Source: Zeimonas sp964481165
Lineage (GTDB): Bacteria; Pseudomonadota; Gammaproteobacteria; Burkholderiales; Burkholderiaceae_E
Direction of reading: 5' to 3'
NCBI GenBank assembly: GCA_964481165.1
Contig: CAYZYC010000096.1
Span: forward strand, 1 to 9,273
Length of the DNA stretch: 9,273 nt
Part shown: piece by piece, positions 1 to 5,818 of the stretch
How the letters are laid out: every line of letters starts with the position of its first letter
Position numbering within the stretch: the stretch's first letter is position 1
Notes under the pieces: model-generated
Database searches by the model: none
What the model was told of the DNA's origin: nothing
What the model saw: only the letters and a program-made list of their open reading frames with translations
Translations under genes and position numbers: made by a program

Positions 1-42
1 CCTGCGCCGTCCCGCACCTCGTCGAGCTCCCGGCTTCGCCAC

Positions 43-48
43 GGAGGA
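43..48 (+). promoter_or_regulatory. Ribosome binding site of the SMR gene
   Basis: GGAGGA lies 3 bases before the ATG at 52. The reading frame is open to the left edge of the window, so this Shine-Dalgarno match, together with the EmrE-like N-terminus that follows, is what fixes the start. The 42 bases before it contain nothing else I can identify. Confidence 0.65.
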
Positions 49-51
49 CGG

Positions 52-393
52 ATGTCACCCTGGGCAACCCTCTCGATCGCGATCGTCGCCGAAGTCGTCG
101 GCACGTCGTTCCTGAAGCAGTCGGACGGATTCACCCGCCTCGCGCCGTCGGCAGTCGTGGTCGTTGCGTACGTCGTCTCGTTCTACTTTCTCGCGCTCAC
201 GCTCAGGGCGATGCCGATGGGACTCGCCTACGCCGTCTGGTCCGGCGTCGGCATCGTGCTGATCGCGCTGATCGGTTTCGCCTTCTTCGGGCAGACGCTG
301 GACGTACCCGCGATGCTGGGGATCGGCCTCATCCTCGCGGGTGTCGTCGTCATCCACACGTACTCGTCCAGCGTTGCGCGCGCCGGCGGCTGA
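52..393 (+). CDS. Small multidrug resistance (SMR) transporter, EmrE/Qac type
   Basis: This 113-residue inner-membrane protein should be a proton-coupled exporter of cationic toxic compounds such as quaternary ammonium antiseptics, working as an antiparallel dimer. Four hydrophobic helices are visible at about 4-21, 33-51, 58-78 and 87-104, the complete SMR fold at normal length. The essential membrane glutamate is E14 (AEVVGT), and the EmrE substrate-site aromatics Y40, Y60 and W63 (YAVWSGVGIVL) are in identical positions. KQSDGFTRL after helix 1 resembles EmrE/Qac members rather than the guanidinium exporters of the Gdx/SugE branch. The start is set by GGAGGA three bases upstream. The gene stands alone, convergent with the nitrilase gene. 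No second SMR subunit is visible, so it is probably a homodimer, although a partner could lie left of the window. Family assignment is secure; the actual substrates cannot be read from sequence. Confidence 0.95.
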   Translation: MSPWATLSIAIVAEVVGTSFLKQSDGFTRLAPSAVVVVAYVVSFYFLALTLRAMPMGLAYAVWSGVGIVLIALIGFAFFGQTLDVPAMLGIGLILAGVVVIHTYSSSVARAGG

Positions 394-400
394 CGCCGGC
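382..400. terminator. GC-rich hairpin between convergent genes (possible bidirectional terminator)
   Basis: GCCGGCG at 382-388 is perfectly complementary to CGCCGGC at 394-400, with the 5-base loop gctga that includes the SMR stop codon. It lies in the short gap before the convergent nitrilase stop. No T-run follows on either strand, so it does not qualify as a canonical intrinsic terminator. A role in transcript ending or 3'-end protection is inference. Confidence 0.3.
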
Positions 401-432
401 CACGCATCGCATCCGGGGCGGGCCCGTGCGCG

Positions 433-1506
433 CTAACTCACGGTCGCACTGCGGCCAGCGACCGCCTCGTCGAGCACCGCGTCGCGATGCGGCGTCGGCG
501 CAGCCGGATCCGCATCGTCGCTGCGCGCAACCTCCGCCGCCTGCCGCCGGCGCAGCACCACGCGGTCGCCCGGCGTGCGGTCGAGCAGCAGGCGCGTGAC
601 GTCGGGCCGCGCATAGTGGCCGGCCGGATCGGCGGCCGCCTTCGCGAGCGAGATCATGCCGAGGTCGATGTCGGCGTAGACGAGGCCTTCGGCGGTTTCG
701 GCAAGCGGCGCGTGCATCAACTGGCCGTCGGGCGCGTAGATCGCCGCGAACCCCCCGCCCTCGAGCAGCAGTTGCCGCTTCATCGGATCGTCGCCGCAGA
801 GCATTTCGATCATTTCGCCGGAAACGGTCGCGCACGGCGCGACGACGAAACACTGTCCCTCGACGGCGTAGATCCGGCTGGCCGCGTTGTTGACTTCCGG
901 TCCGAGCGCGTACGCGCCGCCGCGGTACAGCGAGAAGCTCGGCCACGAGGCGACGTGCACCTGCTCGTTCTGCGCGTACATCGCGTACTTCGACAGCGGC
1001 TGCAGATGTTCCCAGCAACACAGCGCTCCGATGCGCCCGAGCGAAGTCTCGAACACCGAGAGGTCGCTGCCGTCGCCTTCGCCGAAGACCGTGCGCTCGA
1101 CGTGCGTCGGCTTGAGCTTGCGGCGTTGCGCCACCGTCGCGCCGTCGGCGTCGATGATCCACTGCCCCATGTACAGGCTGCCGCCGCTCTTCTCGCTGTG
1201 GCCCATGACGACCATGATGCGGTTGTCCTTCGCCGCGGCGGCGATGCGCTCGGCCTCCGGCGAGCCGTAGACCAGCGAGTTGTCGTGATAGCGCTGGACG
1301 AACTGCATGCCCCACGCCGGCGAATCGAGCCAGATGAACCACGGATAGCCGGGCAGCCAGGTCTCGGGGAACGCGACCAGGCGCGCTCCGTTGGCGGCGG
1401 CTTCCTCGATCAGCCGGATCGCCTTGTCGACCGAGGCGCCGAGGTCCAGGAACACGGGAGCCGCCTGCACGGCGGCAACGCGGTATTTCGGGTGCGCAAC
1501 GCTCAT
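433..1506 (-). CDS. Nitrilase (arylaliphatic/aliphatic type)
   Basis: The 357-residue cytoplasmic enzyme belongs to branch 1 of the nitrilase superfamily, which hydrolyses organic nitriles to the carboxylic acid and ammonia. The Glu-Lys-Cys triad is complete: E48 in FPETWLPGYP, K130 in RRKLKPTHVERT, and C164 in the GALCCWEH motif, with Cys directly before Trp-Glu as in true nitrilases rather than amidases. The following stretch QNEQVHVASWPSFSLY is also typical. Length fits the usual 330-380, and there is no signal peptide or membrane segment. The frame is open back to 1638, but the ATG at 1506 is chosen because AAGGAGGA precedes it by 6 bases and the family N-terminus (YRVAAVQAAPVFLD) starts there. 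An AraC-family regulator is read divergently 197 bases away, an arrangement known for inducible nitrilases such as nitR/nitA of Rhodococcus. The C-terminal 30 or so residues are low-complexity Ala/Asp-rich. Substrate range (aromatic, arylaceto- or aliphatic nitrile) is undetermined; cyanide-acting relatives are less likely. Confidence 0.93.
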   Translation of the reverse strand: MSVAHPKYRVAAVQAAPVFLDLGASVDKAIRLIEEAAANGARLVAFPETWLPGYPWFIWLDSPAWGMQFVQRYHDNSLVYGSPEAERIAAAAKDNRIMVVMGHSEKSGGSLYMGQWIIDADGATVAQRRKLKPTHVERTVFGEGDGSDLSVFETSLGRIGALCCWEHLQPLSKYAMYAQNEQVHVASWPSFSLYRGGAYALGPEVNNAASRIYAVEGQCFVVAPCATVSGEMIEMLCGDDPMKRQLLLEGGGFAAIYAPDGQLMHAPLAETAEGLVYADIDLGMISLAKAAADPAGHYARPDVTRLLLDRTPGDRVVLRRRQAAEVARSDDADPAAPTPHRDAVLDEAVAGRSATVS

Positions 1507-1703
1507 GGCGAATCCTCCTTGCGGGGACGAGACGAAAACCCATGCTACGGCCGGCGACCGCCGATGGCTTGTCCTCGCGTTGCGCGCTTCTTGACCCGGT
1601 GAAGCACGTTGCGCTGCGGGCGCGAACGCCTGCGGCAATCGGGCACGTTCCAGCGCCGCCGGGACGTTGCCGACTGCCCGCCGTCGGCCTACGCTATGCC
1701 GTC
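1507..1703. promoter_or_regulatory. Divergent control region of the nitrilase and AraC genes
   Basis: These 197 bases separate two divergent starts and should hold both promoters and the regulator's binding sites. I see no convincing -35/-10 pair; TTGACC at 1591-1596 has no matching -10. That would suit a weak, activator-dependent promoter. Three copies of ACGTT occur at 1606, 1645 and 1664. The first two sit inside a perfect GCACGTT (1604-1610 and 1643-1649), and the last two lie 19 bases apart, roughly two helical turns. Direct repeats of this kind are the usual form of AraC-family operators, but the assignment here is inference. Confidence 0.4.
1513..1520 (-). promoter_or_regulatory. Strong ribosome binding site deciding the nitrilase start
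   Basis: On the minus strand AAGGAGGA sits 6 bases before the ATG at 1506. It is the best Shine-Dalgarno match noticed in the window, and it argues against the upstream in-frame starts that would add 44 residues with no family similarity. Confidence 0.85.
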
Positions 1704-2693
1704 ATGACGCGCGTGCTGAACACCTCGAGCGTCGAGCCGCGGCACCGGCTGGCGTACTGGACCGAGATGGTCTGCGACACCTACGTGCAGCTCGACTGCG
1801 ACCCTGCCGCCGGCCTGCGCACGATCGAAGGCGAGATCGCCTCCGATCGGCTGGCGACGCTCGAGCTTTCTCGCGTGACATCGACGGCGCAGCGCGTCCT
1901 GCGTACGCCGTCGCGCATCTCCCGCGCTGCGGAAGACTATTTTCTCGTCAGCATCCAGGCCCGCGGCGAAGGACAAGTGCTGCAGGACGGACGCACGGCG
2001 CAGCTGCAGCCCGGCGACTTCGCGCTCTACGACAGCACGCATCCGTACGAACTGCGCTTCGACGGACCGTTCTGCCAGTACGTGCTGATGATTCCCGGCC
2101 CCGTGATCCGCAGCGCACTGCACGACACGCGCCGGCTCACCGCCACGACCGTCAGCGGCAGGCGCGGTGCCGGCCACCTGATGATCGGCATGATCTCCAC
2201 GCTCGCCTCCGAGATGTCGGAGCTCGCTCCCGAATCGGCGGCGGCGGTCGCCGACAGCGTGACCAACATCCTCGTGGCGGGCCTGTCCGCGCTGCCCGGC
2301 GCGCGCCCGCTCGCGATCTCGCGCCTCGCCGCACTGCATCGCGAGCAGGTCAAGGCCTGCGTACGCGCGCGGCTGCGCGATCCGGATCTCACCGTCGCGG
2401 GCATCGCCGCGCAGTTGCGGCTGTCTCCGAGCACGTTGCACCGCGCGTGGTCCGGCGAACCCTGCTCGCTCGCCGAGTGGATCCGCGTGCAACGGCTCGA
2501 TGCCGCGCAGCGCGACCTGTGCTCGCCGGCCCACGCGAAGCGCAGCGTCAGCGAAATCGCCTTCGATTGCGGATTCAGCGACGCGGCCCACTTCAGCCGC
2601 GCGTTCCGTGCGCGATTCGGCCGCAGTCCGAGCGAGCTGCGCGCCACGAATGCGCGCGTGCCCGGCCGCCCGGCTCCGCAGCGCCGACCGTAG
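1704..2693 (+). CDS. AraC/XylS-family transcriptional regulator, probable nitrilase activator
   Basis: This 329-residue protein has the two-part build of ligand-responsive AraC activators. Residues about 15-190 form an AraC-binding-like (cupin-related) sensor domain, with the typical stretch around 88-119 containing LQPGDFALYDSTHPYELRF. Residues about 215-313 are the double helix-turn-helix: the first around 229-250 (LTVAGIAAQLRLSPSTLHRA), the second around 282-303 with the AraC-family signature (VSEIAFDCGFSDAAHFSRAF, then FGRSPSELR). The frame is open from 1542, but similarity begins only after the Met at 1704. No Shine-Dalgarno match precedes it, so translation may be weak or from a near-leaderless mRNA. 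It is divergent from the nitrilase gene and two bases ahead of the PaiB-like gene. By analogy with NitR-type regulators it likely senses a nitrile, amide or acid and switches on the nitrilase; this is inference. The Arg/Pro-rich tail after 314 looks disordered. Confidence 0.88.
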   Translation: MTRVLNTSSVEPRHRLAYWTEMVCDTYVQLDCDPAAGLRTIEGEIASDRLATLELSRVTSTAQRVLRTPSRISRAAEDYFLVSIQARGEGQVLQDGRTAQLQPGDFALYDSTHPYELRFDGPFCQYVLMIPGPVIRSALHDTRRLTATTVSGRRGAGHLMIGMISTLASEMSELAPESAAAVADSVTNILVAGLSALPGARPLAISRLAALHREQVKACVRARLRDPDLTVAGIAAQLRLSPSTLHRAWSGEPCSLAEWIRVQRLDAAQRDLCSPAHAKRSVSEIAFDCGFSDAAHFSRAFRARFGRSPSELRATNARVPGRPAPQRRP

Positions 2694-2695
2694 CG

Positions 2696-3331
2696 ATGTA
2701 CATCCCGGTCCACTTCGACGTTTCGGACACGGAGGCGCTGCACGGCTTCATTCGCCGCCACCCGCTCGCAACGCTCGTCATCCACGCAGGCGACCGGCTC
2801 GTCGCCGACCACGTTCCGCTGAGCCTGCGGCCCGATCTCGCGCCGCGCGGGAGACTCCTCGGACACGTCGCCCGGGCGAACCCGCTGTGGAAGGCGGTGG
2901 CCGCAGGGATGGATTGCCTCGTCGTCTTCCACGGCGTGCAGCACTACATCTCGCCGAACGGATACGCGTCGAAGGCGGAGACGGGGAAGGTCGTTCCGAC
3001 GTGGAACTACGAGGTCGTGCACGTGAACGGCCGTGTCCGATCGATCGACGACCGCCTCTGGTTGCGCAGCTTCCTCGAGGACCTGACCCGCGAGCACGAA
3101 GCGACCCAGCCCACGCCGTGGCAGATCGGCGATGCGCCCGACGAGTACATCGAACGGATGCTCGAGGCCGTGGTCGGCATCGAAGTGGAGATCGCGAGCA
3201 TCGTGGGCAAGGCGAAGCTCAGCCAGAACCAGCCGGCCGCGAATCGGCGGTCGCTGGTCGATGCGTTGCGTTCGACCCGCGATCCCCCCTCGATGGCGAT
3301 GGCGGACGCGATCGAGGACCGGGCGAAGTAA
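2696..3331 (+). CDS. FMN-binding split-barrel protein, PaiB family
   Basis: The 211-residue cytoplasmic protein matches the PaiB/FMN_bind_2 family along its whole length. Family motifs appear in order: MYIPVHF at 1-7, GHVARANPLW at 56-65, FHGVQHYISPNGY at 78-90, VPTWNYEVVHVNG at 100-112, and KAKLSQNQP at 172-180. Length is normal. Bacillus PaiB was described as a negative regulator of sporulation and degradative enzymes, but no DNA-binding domain is visible and many members are better regarded as flavin-binding proteins of unknown reaction. Its ATG is two bases after the AraC stop codon, so the pair is very probably co-transcribed and translationally coupled. That placement suggests a role tied to the nitrilase/AraC unit, perhaps redox handling of substrates or protection from toxic intermediates, which is inference. 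It converges on the NO reductase gene with an 11-base gap, leaving almost no room for separate terminators. Family call is firm; function is open. Confidence 0.9.
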   Translation: MYIPVHFDVSDTEALHGFIRRHPLATLVIHAGDRLVADHVPLSLRPDLAPRGRLLGHVARANPLWKAVAAGMDCLVVFHGVQHYISPNGYASKAETGKVVPTWNYEVVHVNGRVRSIDDRLWLRSFLEDLTREHEATQPTPWQIGDAPDEYIERMLEAVVGIEVEIASIVGKAKLSQNQPAANRRSLVDALRSTRDPPSMAMADAIEDRAK

Positions 3332-3342
3332 CGAGGCGCCCC

Positions 3343-5667
3343 TCAGCGCTGCGGCTGCAACGCGCCGCCCTCGTTCGCCCCCGATCCGCGCATGGCGACA
3401 TAGCCCTTGATCGCCGCGATCGCCAGCGGCACCGCGCCGAAGACGATGAACACGACGTCGCCCGGCATGCGCATCCATTCGAGCATGCGCGCCGTGTCGC
3501 TGGCCGTGTACGCGAGCCCGCGCGCGTGCCAGTACCCGTTCTGGACCACGTCCCAGACCTGCAGCACACCGCCGGGAAACAGGCTCAGCACGACCATCAT
3601 CGCAAGCCCGACGTTGGTACCCCAGAAGCCGACCTTGACGTACTTCTCGATTCCCGGCCAGCTGTCATCGTCGCAGACCTGGCGCAGCACGAACACCATC
3701 ATCGCGATCGCCAGCATGCCGAAGACGCCCATCAGCGCGGCATGGCCGTGGTTCGTCGTCAGGATCGTGCCGGCCTCGAAGTAGCTGACGATGGGCAGGT
3801 TGACGAGAAAGCCGAACATCCCGGCGCCCACGAAATTCCAGAACCCGACCGACATCAGGAAATAGAACGTCCACTTGTGCGGCAGCGATACCTTCTCGCC
3901 GCAGACGTCGCATCGTCCGCGCGTCGTGCGAACGAAATCCCACGCGTCGAGCGTCAGCAGGGTCAGCGGCACCACTTCGAACACCGAGAACATCGCCGAC
4001 ATCGCCATGTTGAAATGCGTCTGGCCGTTGAAGTACCAGTGGTGGCCGGTGCCGATCACTCCGCCCAGGAAGTAGAGGATCGCGTCGAGGTAGATCACGC
4101 GCAGCGCGGTGTTTCGCCGGGTCAGGCCGAGCTGGAAGAACAGCAGCGCGACGACGGTCGTGGCGAAGAACTCGAAGAACCCTTCCACCCAGAGGTGGAC
4201 GATCCAGAAGCGCCAGGTGTCGACGACGGTGAAGTTGGTTTTCGCACCGAAGAACAGCGCCGGCAGATAGAACACCGGAATCGCGAGCGACGCGAGCAGG
4301 AACAGCGCCGCGAGCGGCCGTGCCTGCGGGTTGGCGACGGCATCCGGCCGCGCGAGCCGCCACAGCAGAACGAACCAGGCGAACAGGCCTGCCACGAGCA
4401 GGTACTGCCAGAGTCGACCGAGTTCGAGGTACTCCCAACCCTGGTTGCCCAGCCAGAACCAGAGGTCGCCGGCAAGGCCGCTGATCCCCGCCCATTCCCC
4501 GAGCAGGCTGCCGAAGATGACCACGGCGAAGGCTGCGAACAGCAGGTGGGTCAGCGTCGCGAGCCAGCGGGGTTCATCGGCCCGCAGGGTCCGTGCAAGA
4601 AACAAGGCCGCGGCGACGTAGGCCGTTGCAATCCAGAAGATCGCCGTCTGCAGGTGCCAGGTTCGCAGCAGGTTGCTCGGAAAGATCGTCTCCAGCGGAT
4701 AGCCATAGAAGTCGCCGGGTTCGCTGCGGTAGTGCGCGAGCGCACCGCCGATCAGCGTCTGCGCGAGGAACAGCAGCGCCACGACGACGAAGAACTTCAC
4801 CAGCGAACGTTGACCCGCACTGGCGCGCCCCGGAATGACCTGCGGATGCACGTGGTGGCCGCGGGTGATCCAGCCGAGATAGTCGAACTTGCCGAAGGCG
4901 AGCAGTACCGCGGCGATTCCGGCGAGCAGAGCAACCAGGCTCAGCGCGCTCCACAGCAACGCGCCCGAGGTCGGCAGGTTTCCGACGTCGGGGTCGTACG
5001 GGAAGTTGTTGGTGTACGAGAAATCCGCACCGGGCCGGTTGGCAACCGATACCCATGCGGCCCAGGTGATGAACGCAGCGAGTTGTCGCAGTTCGCTCTC
5101 GTCGGAGACGAGGCCGCGCTGCAGCCCGCCATTGCGCGCCGGATCCTCGAAGAAGTCGGTCCAGTAACCGACCTGCCTGCGATACGCGCGAGCCTCGAAC
5201 GCGGTCAGGTGCAGCGTTGCACTCGCGGCGTCGTATCGATTCGTTTTCAGCGTCACCGCGACCTGCGCCCGGATCGCCGCCTGCTCCATCGCAGTCAGCT
5301 CCCGCCACGATCGTCCGTACTGCTGCTGCGACAGCGACTCGGCTACGTCTACGCCGATCAGGTGAAGCGCTTCGGCCGAGTAGTCGGGACCGAGGTAGGC
5401 GCCGTGGCCCCAGATCGAGCCGTTGCTCATCAAACCATAGCGCAGAAAGATCGCCTGCCCGTCGCGGACGTCGTCGCCGGTGTACACGATCGCGCCACGG
5501 TCGTCGACGACCTGCTCGGGAACGGGCGGCGCATTGCGATACGCCAGCAGCGTGATGGCGGCAAGGCCGGTGAACCCGACGGCCAGCACGATCAGGACCG
5601 TGCGAATCCACCACGGCGACAACGGCGATTCTTCGGGCTCGTTCTTCGGCAGGGCTGCTTCGGCCAC
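3343..5667 (-). CDS. norB: Quinol-dependent nitric oxide reductase, single-subunit (qNOR)
   Basis: This inner-membrane haem-copper-superfamily enzyme reduces two NO to N2O with electrons from quinol, serving denitrification or NO detoxification. With the start chosen here it has 774 residues, the usual qNOR length (the name norZ is also used). An N-terminal helix (about 19-42) is followed by a periplasmic cytochrome-c-like domain of about 200 residues lacking any CxxCH, as expected for quinol-type enzymes. The catalytic core has many helices. Ligands seen are H338 (RTWHLQ, low-spin haem b), H491 (WIVHLWVE) with H542 and H543 (GTGHHWYF) for the non-haem iron FeB, E495 and E499 nearby, and H640 and H642 (TTNHGHAAL) for the two haems. 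The GTG at 5667 is preferred because AGGAG lies 9 bases upstream; a GTG at 5733 (796 residues) or ATG at 5706 lacks such a site. An unusual CxxC (C586, C589) sits in a loop. No norC-like gene adjoins. It lies downstream of the GGDEF gene on the same strand. Confidence 0.95.
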   Translation of the reverse strand: MAEAALPKNEPEESPLSPWWIRTVLIVLAVGFTGLAAITLLAYRNAPPVPEQVVDDRGAIVYTGDDVRDGQAIFLRYGLMSNGSIWGHGAYLGPDYSAEALHLIGVDVAESLSQQQYGRSWRELTAMEQAAIRAQVAVTLKTNRYDAASATLHLTAFEARAYRRQVGYWTDFFEDPARNGGLQRGLVSDESELRQLAAFITWAAWVSVANRPGADFSYTNNFPYDPDVGNLPTSGALLWSALSLVALLAGIAAVLLAFGKFDYLGWITRGHHVHPQVIPGRASAGQRSLVKFFVVVALLFLAQTLIGGALAHYRSEPGDFYGYPLETIFPSNLLRTWHLQTAIFWIATAYVAAALFLARTLRADEPRWLATLTHLLFAAFAVVIFGSLLGEWAGISGLAGDLWFWLGNQGWEYLELGRLWQYLLVAGLFAWFVLLWRLARPDAVANPQARPLAALFLLASLAIPVFYLPALFFGAKTNFTVVDTWRFWIVHLWVEGFFEFFATTVVALLFFQLGLTRRNTALRVIYLDAILYFLGGVIGTGHHWYFNGQTHFNMAMSAMFSVFEVVPLTLLTLDAWDFVRTTRGRCDVCGEKVSLPHKWTFYFLMSVGFWNFVGAGMFGFLVNLPIVSYFEAGTILTTNHGHAALMGVFGMLAIAMMVFVLRQVCDDDSWPGIEKYVKVGFWGTNVGLAMMVVLSLFPGGVLQVWDVVQNGYWHARGLAYTASDTARMLEWMRMPGDVVFIVFGAVPLAIAAIKGYVAMRGSGANEGGALQPQR

Positions 5668-5818
5668 GCGATCGAACTCCTGCGAGTGGATCGGGCCGCA
5701 GCGCATCCGGAGCGGGCACGCCGCGGAGTCCACGCCGATGATGCGCGTCGCGGCAAGTCCCCTCTGCGAAGGCGGGATCGTTCACGCGGTTTTCGGAACG
5801 CGGGTTCTCCGCTGTCTT
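5668..5818. other. Leader region between the GGDEF stop and the NO reductase start
   Basis: These 151 bases should contain the NO reductase leader and perhaps its own promoter. I looked for an FNR/DNR palindrome (TTGAT-N4-ATCAA), a sigma-54 -24/-12 element as used with NorR, and an NsrR-like AT-rich palindrome, and saw none. The only repetition seen is a short direct repeat ACGCGG at 5784-5789 and 5798-5803, 14 bases apart, which may be chance in such GC-rich DNA. Confidence 0.35.
5677..5683 (-). promoter_or_regulatory. Ribosome binding site favouring the inner GTG start of the NO reductase
   Basis: The minus-strand sequence GCAGGAG ends 9 bases before the GTG at 5667. The alternative starts at 5706 (ATG) and 5733 (GTG) have no comparable purine-rich site, and the extra 13-22 residues they add (including CPLRMRC) do not look like the N-terminal region expected for the family. 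Confidence 0.55.

Noticed and set aside
52..393. Guanidinium exporter (Gdx/SugE) with an upstream guanidine riboswitch
   Set aside because: The substrate-site residues match EmrE/Qac rather than Gdx, and only 51 bases of leader are present, with no riboswitch structure seen.
487..1602. A 371-codon open frame antisense to the nitrilase
   Set aside because: Composition is Arg-rich and shadow-like, while the opposite strand has a complete nitrilase catalytic triad and a strong ribosome site.
3344..3351. Palindrome CAGCGCTG at the end of the NO reductase gene
   Set aside because: Eight bases with no loop, inside coding sequence, and easily expected by chance at this base composition.
3365..5603. 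Possibility that the NO reductase is a cytochrome oxidase or a cytochrome c-dependent NOR
   Set aside because: Glutamates E495 and E499 beside the FeB histidine, absence of the cross-linked Tyr-His pattern of oxidases, and the long N-terminal domain without CxxCH all point to the quinol-dependent NOR.
5668..5818. Possible FNR, NsrR or NorR/sigma-54 site before the NO reductase
   Set aside because: No acceptable match was found by eye on either strand. A position-weight-matrix scan could overturn this.
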